From Thiobacillus sp. UBA6205 (lineage in GTDB: Bacteria > Pseudomonadota > Gammaproteobacteria > Burkholderiales > Thiobacillaceae): a DNA stretch of 19,294 nt. Each line of letters starts with the position of its first letter. Within the stretch, counting starts at the first letter, position 1. Positions 6,296-13,316 of this stretch are shown piece after piece. Both the position numbers and the translations under genes were made by a program. The notes under the pieces were generated by a model, which was not told where the DNA came from, ran no database searches, and worked only from the letters and a program-made list of their open reading frames with translations. The stretch lies in the NCBI GenBank assembly GCA_002421825.1, contig DISR01000028.1, positions 1 through 19,294 on the forward strand, given 5' to 3'.

Positions 6296-8005
6296 ATGCG
6301 TCTTTCGCAGTTTTTCCTCTCCACCAGCAAGGAAGCGCCCGCCGAGGCCGAGCTGGTTTCCCACAAACTCATGCTGCGCGCCGGCATGATCCGCCGCCTG
6401 GGCTCCGGCCTTTACACGTGGATGCCGCTGGGCCTCAAAGTGCTGAGGAAAGTCGAAGCCATCGTGCGCGAGGAAATGAACCAGGCCGGCGCGGTCGAGC
6501 TCTTCATGCCCGCGGTGCAGCCGGCCGAACTGTGGCAGGAGTCGGGGCGCTGGGCGGTGTTCGGTCCGCAGATGCTAAAAATCAAGGATCGCCACGAGCG
6601 CGATTTCTGCTTCGGCCCCACGCACGAGGAAGTGATCACCGACATCGCGCGCCGCGAAATCCGCAGCTACCGCCAGTTGCCGGTGAATTTCTACCAGATA
6701 CAGACCAAGTTCCGCGACGAGATCCGCCCCCGCTTCGGCGTGATGCGCGCGCGCGAATTCCTGATGAAGGACGCCTATTCCTTCCACAGCAGTTTCGATG
6801 ACCTGCAGCGCGAGTACCGCGTCATGTACGAGGCCTATACGCGCATCTTCACCCGCCTGGGCCTGAAATTCCGCGCGGTGGCCGCCGACACCGGCGCCAT
6901 CGGCGGCTCGGGCTCGCACGAATTCCACGTGCTGGCCGATTCCGGCGAAGACGCGCTCGCCTACTGTCCGAACTCCGACTACGCCGCCAACGTCGAGCTG
7001 GCCGAGGCCCTGCCCCCTGCGGCTGCCCGCCCTGCCCCGGCTTCAAACATGGACAAGGCCTACACCCCCGGCCAGCACAGCATCGAAGAGGTCTCCGCCT
7101 TTCTCAAGGTCGACCCCAGCCGCATGGTCAAGACCCTCATCGTCGAAGGCAACGACGGCCCCGTGGCCCTCTTGTTGCGTGGCGACCACCAGTTGAACGA
7201 AGTGAAGGCGGCCAAGCTCGAGCAGCTGCCGGACGAGGTGCGCTTCGCCGCTGACGCCGTGGTGCGTGAAATCACCGGCGCCGCCCCCGGCTCGGTCGGT
7301 CCCGTGGGCTTGAACATTCCGGTGCTGGCCGACCGCGCGCTGATGAACCTGTCCGATTTCGTGTGCGGCGCCAACGACACCGGTCATCACTACACCGGCG
7401 TCAATTTCGGCCGCGACCTGCCCGAACCGCTGTTCGTCGACCTCCGCAACGTGGTGGCCGGCGACCCCAGCCCGGACGGCAAGGGCAGCCTGGAACTGTG
7501 CCGCGGCATCGAGGTCGGACACGTGTTCCAGTTGCGCACCAAGTATTCCGAAGCGCTGTCCGCAACCTTCCTCGACGAGCAGGGCAAGAGCCAGGTCATG
7601 GAAATGGGCTGCTACGGCATCGGCGTCTCGCGCGTGGTGGCGGCAGCCATCGAGCAGAACCACGACGAACGCGGCATCATCTGGCCCGAGTCGATGGCGC
7701 CCTTCGCCGTGGTCATCACCCCCATCGGCTACCGCAAGAGCGAACTGGTCAAGCAGGCGGCCGATGCGCTGTACCGGGAACTGGGGGCGGCCGGGGTGGA
7801 TGTGTTGCTGGACGATCGCGACGAACGCCCGGGGGTGATGTTCGCCGACGCCGAGCTGGTCGGCATCCCGCACCGCGTCACCCTCGGCGAGCGCGGCCTC
7901 AAGGACGGCATGGCGGAATACCTGCCCCGGCGCGAAAGTTCGGCCCGGAATGTGCCGTTAAGCGAAATATCGAAGCTTTTGCTGGGTACGCTGAAAACTG
8001 CATGA
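6296..8005 (+). CDS. proS: Prolyl-tRNA synthetase (bacterial type with editing domain)
   Basis: The 569-residue class II enzyme charges tRNA-Pro with proline. The N-terminus MRLSQFFLSTSKEAPAEAE and the length match E. coli ProS (572). Motif 2 is visible as FRDEIRPRFGVMRAREF and motif 3 as GIGVSRVVAAAIEQ. The INS editing domain, which hydrolyses Ala-tRNA-Pro, fills about residues 225-405 between motifs 2 and 3. The C-terminal anticodon-binding domain begins near APFAVVITPIGY. The ATG is the family start, although the preceding bases show only a poor ribosome site. The stop overlaps the ATG of the following lytic transglycosylase (ATGA), so the two are translationally coupled. Confidence 0.98.
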   Translation: MRLSQFFLSTSKEAPAEAELVSHKLMLRAGMIRRLGSGLYTWMPLGLKVLRKVEAIVREEMNQAGAVELFMPAVQPAELWQESGRWAVFGPQMLKIKDRHERDFCFGPTHEEVITDIARREIRSYRQLPVNFYQIQTKFRDEIRPRFGVMRAREFLMKDAYSFHSSFDDLQREYRVMYEAYTRIFTRLGLKFRAVAADTGAIGGSGSHEFHVLADSGEDALAYCPNSDYAANVELAEALPPAAARPAPASNMDKAYTPGQHSIEEVSAFLKVDPSRMVKTLIVEGNDGPVALLLRGDHQLNEVKAAKLEQLPDEVRFAADAVVREITGAAPGSVGPVGLNIPVLADRALMNLSDFVCGANDTGHHYTGVNFGRDLPEPLFVDLRNVVAGDPSPDGKGSLELCRGIEVGHVFQLRTKYSEALSATFLDEQGKSQVMEMGCYGIGVSRVVAAAIEQNHDERGIIWPESMAPFAVVITPIGYRKSELVKQAADALYRELGAAGVDVLLDDRDERPGVMFADAELVGIPHRVTLGERGLKDGMAEYLPRRESSARNVPLSEISKLLLGTLKTA

Positions 8006-8625
8006 ACCGACTGACGACCGCAAAACTCACTCTCGCCGCCCTGTTGCTGGGCGCGGCAGGGACGGCTTTTGCCGGCGGCCAGCAATACGAGCCGATGTCG
8101 GCCTCGGCCCGGGCCTGGCTGTCCAAGTCGCTGGCCGACGTGGCCGTGACCCAGGTTTCGGTGCTGCAGGCGCCCGAGGCCCGGGCCTGGCTGGGCGAAA
8201 TGTCCACACGCCTGGCCAAGCGCATCCCCGATGCGGAAGAACGTCTGGAATTCCTGCAAACCCTGTATTACGAAGCCACCCGCGCCGGACTCGACCCGGA
8301 ACTGATGCTGGGACTCATTCAGGTTGAAAGCGCTTTCAAGAAATATGCGGTGTCGCCGGTGGGCGCACGCGGCTACACCCAGGTCATGCCGTTCTGGATC
8401 AAAGTGATCGGCACGCCGGACCACAACCTGTTCCAGCTGCGCACCAACCTGAGATATGGCGCGCTCATCCTGCGCCACTACATCGACATCGAAAAAGGCG
8501 ACCTCTTCCGCGCACTGGGCCGCTACAACGGCAGCCTGGGCCGCGCCGAGTACCCGACCCTGGTGGTCAACGCCTGGCAGAAAAACTGGCGCTACACCCC
8601 GCCCACCAAGACTGCGGGGCTTTAA
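8002..8625 (+). CDS. Secreted lytic transglycosylase (SLT domain)
   Basis: This 207-residue periplasmic protein is predicted to cleave peptidoglycan glycan strands with 1,6-anhydro product formation. A signal peptide is clear: a short basic N-region, the hydrophobic core LTLAALLLGAAGTA, then likely cleavage after AFA at residue 24. The SLT catalytic core holds E109 in IQVESAFKKYAVSPVGARG, the usual ES motif of family 1 enzymes. The second motif reads GYTQVMP rather than the common GLMQLMP. The third motif, usually AYNAG, reads RYNGSLG at 174-180. The start ATG overlaps the proS stop by four bases (ATGA). The open frame continues upstream inside proS, but that part is a shadow. The protein is at the short end for the family: a single catalytic domain with an N-terminal helical part. 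Confidence 0.9.
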   Translation: MNRLTTAKLTLAALLLGAAGTAFAGGQQYEPMSASARAWLSKSLADVAVTQVSVLQAPEARAWLGEMSTRLAKRIPDAEERLEFLQTLYYEATRAGLDPELMLGLIQVESAFKKYAVSPVGARGYTQVMPFWIKVIGTPDHNLFQLRTNLRYGALILRHYIDIEKGDLFRALGRYNGSLGRAEYPTLVVNAWQKNWRYTPPTKTAGL

Positions 8626-8654
8626 CGCTTACCCAGGCGCCGCCCTGAAATCGA

Positions 8655-9179
8655 TCAGCGGATTTTGCCAAGGATGATCAGCGTCGGCGGGTCAAGCTGC
8701 GCCGGCACGTACAGCCCCGGTTCGGCTTCCCTGGACCGTACCACGCCGTCGAATGGCGCCCTGAGCACGCTGTCCTCAAGATCCTTCCGCGCGATGATGA
8801 GGCGGGCCTCGGCTTCTTTAGCGTTGGCGTTGGCGCGGGCGTGCTTCAGTTTGGCCGAATCAAGCTCGGTGGTGGAACTCACGCCACGGTCATACAACTC
8901 CTGTGCGCGCTGCAGTTCGCGCCCGGCATCCTCGGCTTCCTGCTCGAATCGCTGCAAAACCGCCTCGGCTTCCATAAGCCTTGCCTTGAGGCGAGTATCG
9001 TCCAGCGCCAGCAGCTTGTCGCCCTTCTTCACCTTTTGCCCCACCTGCACGTAGACTTCCTTGACCACGCCGGAGACGGGCGTGGTCAGCGGCACCCTGT
9101 CAGCGGCACGCCCCGCTGCAGCCAGCGCCATGGCCGCCAGGAACACCAATCCCTTGATCATGTTTTCAAATCTGATCAT
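8655..9179 (-). CDS. Short HlyD/RND-type periplasmic adaptor protein
   Basis: The 174-residue protein resembles the core of membrane fusion proteins that link an inner-membrane pump to a TolC channel. After a hydrophobic export signal ending near AAAGRA, the first half of a lipoyl/barrel-sandwich domain is seen (TTPVSGVVKEVYVQVGQ). An alpha-helical hairpin rich in Glu, Ala and Arg follows (about 55-130), then the second lipoyl half (RAPFDGVVRSREAEPGLYV). The protein stops about 15 residues later. It lacks the beta-barrel and membrane-proximal domains of usual adaptors (350-400 residues). It is not an obvious recent break, because the downstream DNA is the convergent transglycosylase gene. The start overlaps the tolC-like stop (ATGA). 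An alternative start at 9161 (MIKGLVF) is possible. Confidence 0.85.
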   Translation of the reverse strand: MIRFENMIKGLVFLAAMALAAAGRAADRVPLTTPVSGVVKEVYVQVGQKVKKGDKLLALDDTRLKARLMEAEAVLQRFEQEAEDAGRELQRAQELYDRGVSSTTELDSAKLKHARANANAKEAEARLIIARKDLEDSVLRAPFDGVVRSREAEPGLYVPAQLDPPTLIILGKIR

Positions 9180-10465
9180 TGTTTCTCCGTAAGCTTGGTT
9201 TGTGTTGCGAACTCGGCCAGCGGCCGGCCCACTAGGGCCTCCAGCCGCGCCAGGGCAAGCGCCAGCCGGTATTCGATCTCGCTTGCCCGAATGGCTGCCT
9301 GCTGCGTTTCCGCCATGGTCATGCCCAGGTTGGTGCGCATTTCCAGTTCGTATTCGGCGCGCGCGCGGTCCAGCATCTTGTCGCGGTAATCGATTTGCAC
9401 CTTAGCCGCCGGACGGGCGGAATTGCGCAGCCAGTCGATTTCCTGCAGCGTGTCCAGCAGGCTTTCGGCCAGCTCGCGCCGGTATTGCTCGGCCTGCGCT
9501 TCCAGGCGGGTACGTTCGGCGATTTGCCGGGCAAGGTGGCCGTCTATGCGCTCGCCCTGATAGATTGGCCAATTCAGGATGAGGCCGCCGCTGACGGTAT
9601 CGCGAGTGGCGGTGTCGCGGCTGTAATCGCCCGCGACCACTTCCACGTCAAGCGTTGGAGCGCGGCCAGCGCGAATCGCGTCGCTGCGTGATGCAACGGC
9701 ATCGAGCCGGGCTTGCAGGGCGCGCAGCTTGCGATTGGATTCCAGCGCCAGGGGCAGCGTGTCCTCGTAAGCCGGCAGCGGCAGGTCATTCTGCTTGAGC
9801 CGTGGAGGCTCCAGCGCGCTTGGCAGCTTGCCGGGCTGGTTGAGCGAATTGGCCAGCCTCTGGCGGGTGGCCCGCTGGGCGAGCAGGTTGCGGTTGCGCT
9901 TCTCGCGCGAATCCTGGAAATGCGCCTCGAGTTCGGCCAGTTGGCTGGCGCTCATCTCCCCAAGGTCATAGCGCTTCTTGGAGTCATCCCACCTGACGTA
10001 GTGAACCGCCATGAATTCATTTTCGGTGTCATGGCGGGCATCGGCCAGCAGCACGTCGAAAAAGCGCGCCATGATCTCGATCCGGCGCGCATCGCGCACG
10101 TCCATGAGCGCAAGCCTACGCGCATTTGCTTCCTGGCGCGCCGCATCGACCTGCCCGCTCTCGCGCCCGAAGTCGAGCAGAGTCTTGCGCAGCACCAGAC
10201 GGCCGACGTTGTCATCGAGCCAGTCGTCGTTGCCCGTGGTCGGCCTGCCCTGGCGCAGGATGGCCTCGGCAGCGAGGGTCGCATCATTGCCGCTGCCGGC
10301 GATTTTCTCGTCCGCAAGCGCCAGATCCAGATCGGCCTGTGCGGCCTGCATCATCGGATGCGCCGCGTCAACGGCAGCAAGTGCTTCCTCAAGGGCAAGG
10401 GGGTTCTCCGCAGCCAGTGCAGACGTCGCCGCCAGCAGCAGGCTTGCCGAAAGCAGGCGCCTCAT
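9176..10465 (-). CDS. TolC-family outer membrane efflux protein
   Basis: This 429-residue protein has the features of outer membrane factors, the trimeric channels that export substrates across the outer membrane. It has a signal peptide (MRRLLSASLLLAATSALA, then AEN), a first helical repeat beginning LALEEALAAVDAAHPMMQAA, and long Ala/Leu/Arg/Glu helices. A typical beta-strand segment, DTVSGGLILNWPIYQGER, lies near residues 285-305, and a second helical repeat ends EYRLALARLEALVGRPL-like. Length is normal for the family (420-480). Both ends overlap neighbours by four bases (ATGA): the thioredoxin-like gene upstream and the short adaptor downstream. That indicates one transcript and coupled translation. 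No pump gene is present beside it, so substrate and inner-membrane partner are unknown. Confidence 0.9.
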   Translation of the reverse strand: MRRLLSASLLLAATSALAAENPLALEEALAAVDAAHPMMQAAQADLDLALADEKIAGSGNDATLAAEAILRQGRPTTGNDDWLDDNVGRLVLRKTLLDFGRESGQVDAARQEANARRLALMDVRDARRIEIMARFFDVLLADARHDTENEFMAVHYVRWDDSKKRYDLGEMSASQLAELEAHFQDSREKRNRNLLAQRATRQRLANSLNQPGKLPSALEPPRLKQNDLPLPAYEDTLPLALESNRKLRALQARLDAVASRSDAIRAGRAPTLDVEVVAGDYSRDTATRDTVSGGLILNWPIYQGERIDGHLARQIAERTRLEAQAEQYRRELAESLLDTLQEIDWLRNSARPAAKVQIDYRDKMLDRARAEYELEMRTNLGMTMAETQQAAIRASEIEYRLALALARLEALVGRPLAEFATQTKLTEKQ

Positions 10466-10977
10466 TTGCCGGCCTGGGCTTTCTTGTATCGCTCGTAGGG
10501 CATCTGCGTGTAGGCGCCCTCGATCACGTAGCGCCCCAGCAGGAGGAAATCGTCCTTGTCCTTGCTCGGCCCGGTATGGCGTGCAACGGGGTTGCCCTCC
10601 AGGTCGAAGAACATGATGACCGGAGTGGCGCGCACGCGCTGTTTCAAGGCAAAGGCCTTTTCCACGGTTTCATGGCCCTTGAAGTCGGTCATCGGCACGT
10701 CGCCCTGGGTATCCACCGGGAAAAGCAGGAAGTGCTTGCGATAGAAGTCCTGCACTTCGGACTGGTTGAGGATGGTGTTCTTCATGCGCGCGCAGAACGG
10801 ACAATCGTCCATCTCGAAAAACAGCATGATGCCCTGCTTGCCCTGCTGCTTGGCGGCCGCAAGCTCTTCCTGGAAATCGCCCAGCTTGGGATCGAAGAAA
10901 TGCTTGCCTGGATCGCGCACCTCCGCGACGGCAACGAGCGGCAAGCACAGCAGCAAACCGATCAGCCAACGTCTCAT
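10462..10977 (-). CDS. Periplasmic thioredoxin-like protein (CPFC)
   Basis: The 171-residue protein has a signal peptide (MRRWLIGLLLCLPLVAVA) and a thioredoxin fold. The redox pair is C59-P-F-C62 in FFEMDDCPFCARM, and the conserved cis-proline P119 lies in RATPV. A CPFC pair with upstream acidic residues resembles the SoxW/DsbC-like thioredoxin_2 group, which usually reduces or isomerises disulfides in the periplasm. The exact substrate is not known. It lies 12 bp behind the tlpA-like gene and overlaps the tolC-like gene by four bases, forming the second gene of a tight minus-strand operon. A clear function for a redox protein coupled to a TolC protein cannot be assigned from sequence. Confidence 0.88.
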   Translation of the reverse strand: MRRWLIGLLLCLPLVAVAEVRDPGKHFFDPKLGDFQEELAAAKQQGKQGIMLFFEMDDCPFCARMKNTILNQSEVQDFYRKHFLLFPVDTQGDVPMTDFKGHETVEKAFALKQRVRATPVIMFFDLEGNPVARHTGPSKDKDDFLLLGRYVIEGAYTQMPYERYKKAQAGK

Positions 10978-10989
10978 ATTGCGTCCCTT

Positions 10990-11472
10990 TTAATTGCGTG
11001 TTGAGCCCCCCGCCCCGTGGATGAAACCCTCCACGCCGGCGCGAGTAATTGCGCCCACCTGGCGAGCCACCAGCTTGCCCTGGGGATTATAAAGGTAAGT
11101 GGTGGGCAGCCCTTCCACAGGCCCGACTTGCGCCGCCAGCCTGCGGTCCCCCAGGATGACGGGATAGCTCACCAGCATGCTCTCGGCAAAATCCCTGACC
11201 TGCCGGTCATTGCGGTAATCCATGGCCACGCCGAGCACCACCAGATTGTTTTTCTTGTTTTCGTGCAGCCCGACCAGGTCGGGAATTTCCTCGAGACAGG
11301 GCGGGCACCAGGTCGCCCAGAAATTCACCAACACCCACTTGCCCTTGTACTGGGACAGTTTGTGGACATTGCCGGCGGCGTCGGTCATGGAAAATTCCGC
11401 TGCGCGCAGGGGCATGGTCACAAACAACAGCAAGGCCAGCGCCAGCAGGTAAAATGGGGGTTTATTGAGCAT
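10990..11472 (-). CDS. TlpA-like thiol:disulfide oxidoreductase (CPPC)
   Basis: The 160-residue protein is a membrane-anchored or secreted thioredoxin of the TlpA/ResA group. An N-terminal hydrophobic segment (FYLLALALLLFVTM) precedes the fold. The active site is W55-C-P-P-C59 in NFWATWCPPCLEEIPDL, and the cis-proline is P123 in GLPTTYLY. Such proteins hold periplasmic cysteines reduced, often for cytochrome c maturation or copper insertion. It is the first gene of a four-gene minus-strand set (tlpA-like, CPFC protein, tolC-like, adaptor). The start ATG is only 12 bp from the ATG of the divergent aspartase gene and has no visible Shine-Dalgarno. The promoter must therefore overlap the aspartase coding region. 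Confidence 0.92.
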   Translation of the reverse strand: MLNKPPFYLLALALLLFVTMPLRAAEFSMTDAAGNVHKLSQYKGKWVLVNFWATWCPPCLEEIPDLVGLHENKKNNLVVLGVAMDYRNDRQVRDFAESMLVSYPVILGDRRLAAQVGPVEGLPTTYLYNPQGKLVARQVGAITRAGVEGFIHGAGGSTRN

Positions 11473-11484
11473 GGTTTAAGCGTT

Positions 11485-12885
11485 ATGGCCAGTTTTCGTA
11501 CCGAAAGAGACTCCCTGGGCGAGTACCAAGTTCCGCAAGATGCCTGGTATGGCATCCAGACCGCCCGCGCGATCGACAATTTTCCCATTTCCGGACGCGG
11601 GCCAGACGCGGATTTCATTCGCGCCCACGTCCTCATCAAGCTCGCCGCCGCGCACGCCAACTGCCAGCCCGGCTGGCTGCCAGCGGATAAGCGCGACGCC
11701 ATTGTCGCGGCCTGCGAGCGCATCCTGCAAGGGGAATATTTGGACCAGTTCGTGGTGGATCGCTTCCAGGCCGGCGCCGGCACCAGCCACAACATGAATA
11801 CCAACGAGGTGCTGTCCAACCTGGCCAATGTCGCGCTGGGCGGGGAAAAAGGCAGCTACAAGCCGGTCAATCCCAATGACGACGTCAACATGGGGCAGTC
11901 GACCAACGACACCATCCCGACCGCCATCCGCCTCGCCTGCCTGGCCAAGCTGCCGCGCCTGGTGGATGCCGCCGAACGCATGGCTGTCGAGTTCGAGCGC
12001 CTGGCGGCGCGCGAGAAGGACACGGTAAAGTCCGGCCGCACCCATTTGCAGGACGCCGTGCCCACCACCCTCGGCATCGAGTTCGCCGCCTATGCCTGGA
12101 CCCTGCGGCGCGCGGCGGGCAATCTTGCCTCCTGCCGCGGAAAACTCGCTGAAATCGGCCTGGGCGGCTCGGCCGCCGGCACCGCGCTCAACACTTCGCC
12201 CGGCTACCCGGAAAAGGTCGCGGCGGAACTGGCCAGGCTTACCGGCGAGCCGATCCAGTCCAGCCAGCTGGCCGCGCAAATGCAATCCATGCTCGACCTG
12301 CAGGACCTGTCGGCGCGCATCCGCGGCCTGGCGCTGGAACTCACGCGCATTGCCAACGACCTGCGCCTGTTGGCGTCCGGACCGCGCACGGGTCTCGGCG
12401 AAATCACCCTGCCTGCGGTGCAGCCGGGCTCCTCCATCATGCCGGGCAAGGTCAACCCGGTGATGTTCGAAATGCTGAACCAGGTCTGCTTCCAGGTGCT
12501 GGGCCAGGATCATGCCGTGGCGCTGATGACCCAGGCCGGGCAGTTGGAACTCAACGTGATGATGCCGGCCATGGGCTCGGCCCTGTTCGACGCCATGGAC
12601 TGGCTGACCCACGCCATGAACGCGGCGACGGAAAAGAACCTCAAGGGCATCATCGTCAACCGCGAGCGCTGCGGCTTCTTCATCCACCAGAGCGTGGGCC
12701 TCGCCACGCTGCTCAATACGCAGATCGGCTACATGCAGGCGGCCGAAATCGCCAAGGAATCGGAAAAATCCGGCCGCCCGGTGAAGGACATCGTGGTGGA
12801 AAAAGGCCTGATGCAGGCCGAGGAATTCGACGCGCTGGTGCTTGCCGCCGCGCACGGCATCGGCTCGGGCGGCAGCGGGGGCTAG
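11485..12885 (+). CDS. aspA: Aspartate ammonia-lyase (aspartase/fumarase superfamily)
   Basis: The 466-residue protein converts L-aspartate to fumarate and ammonia. The N-terminal RTERDSLGEYQVPQDAWYG, the early motif AGTSHNMNTNEV, VNMGQSTNDT, and the signature loop GSSIMPGKVNP (315-325) place it in the superfamily. The SS loop carries the catalytic serine. Residues after the signature, VMFEMLNQVCFQVLG, match aspartases better than class II fumarases. A proline usual in that stretch (PVMPE) is replaced by Phe. Fumarase activity cannot be ruled out by eye. The start chosen is ATG 11485-11487. The frame stays open far upstream, but that part is antisense to tlpA. No strong ribosome site is seen. 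A TAAAAT at 11450-11455 could be a -10 box, inside tlpA. Confidence 0.9.
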   Translation: MASFRTERDSLGEYQVPQDAWYGIQTARAIDNFPISGRGPDADFIRAHVLIKLAAAHANCQPGWLPADKRDAIVAACERILQGEYLDQFVVDRFQAGAGTSHNMNTNEVLSNLANVALGGEKGSYKPVNPNDDVNMGQSTNDTIPTAIRLACLAKLPRLVDAAERMAVEFERLAAREKDTVKSGRTHLQDAVPTTLGIEFAAYAWTLRRAAGNLASCRGKLAEIGLGGSAAGTALNTSPGYPEKVAAELARLTGEPIQSSQLAAQMQSMLDLQDLSARIRGLALELTRIANDLRLLASGPRTGLGEITLPAVQPGSSIMPGKVNPVMFEMLNQVCFQVLGQDHAVALMTQAGQLELNVMMPAMGSALFDAMDWLTHAMNAATEKNLKGIIVNRERCGFFIHQSVGLATLLNTQIGYMQAAEIAKESEKSGRPVKDIVVEKGLMQAEEFDALVLAAAHGIGSGGSGG

Positions 12886-13250
12886 GCATCCTCCCCACCC
12901 AGCCAGCGCCTGCGCAGTCCGGCCGGAGCAAGGCGTGCGGCCAGCACGACCAGCGCAATCCCGAGCAGGGCCGCGAAAAAGGTTTTCTGCGCGACCTCGC
13001 CCTGCAGGCCAGTGATGCCGATGTCGACGCCGGCCAATACGGCGCAGGCAATCAATGCGGCAACGCGCTTGAGCGCCGGAAGCCATTTCGCGCCGCAACG
13101 TCCGATCCCCGCCAATGCACAAATCGCGAGCATGGCGTAGGCCAGGCCATTGGCGGTCAGCACGGGCGAACCGCCGCCCTGTAAGTGCCAGAAGAGGATC
13201 AGCACCCAGCCAAGCACGAAGCCTGCCGCCGCAGCCACACAGGAAAACAT
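12882..13250 (-). CDS. Small polytopic membrane protein of unknown function
   Basis: I do not recognise a family. The 122-residue ORF has four hydrophobic stretches long enough to cross the membrane: about 1-22, 30-50, 62-80 and 86-108. Short basic links and a basic, acidic-tailed C-terminus (RLRRRWLGGEDA) follow the positive-inside pattern. The stop codon overlaps the aspA stop in a shared CTAG (12882-12885). The gene is divergent from the PilZ-like gene, with a 66-bp gap. A possible promoter on its strand is TTGAAT (13292-13287), 16 bp, TACTTT (13270-13265), which would place transcription start within about 10 bp of the ATG. Codon composition resembles the neighbours. It is probably a real gene, but the evidence is limited to membrane topology and position. 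Confidence 0.7.
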   Translation of the reverse strand: MFSCVAAAAGFVLGWVLILFWHLQGGGSPVLTANGLAYAMLAICALAGIGRCGAKWLPALKRVAALIACAVLAGVDIGITGLQGEVAQKTFFAALLGIALVVLAARLAPAGLRRRWLGGEDA

Positions 13251-13316
13251 GATTGCCCCGCTTCAAAGTAGAATTGGATCATTTTAATTCAACGTTGGAG
13301 CTGTAATCCCCAGCCC

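Noticed and set aside
11476..13266. 596-codon open frame on the minus strand across aspA
   Set aside because: It is antisense to a clearly conserved lyase. Its composition (Arg, Gly, His, Ala rich) is that of a high-GC shadow frame, with no domain pattern.
13274..13307. TTGGAT and TGTAAT as a promoter for the PilZ-like gene
   Set aside because: The spacing is 22 bp, too long for sigma-70, and no better pair was found on that strand.
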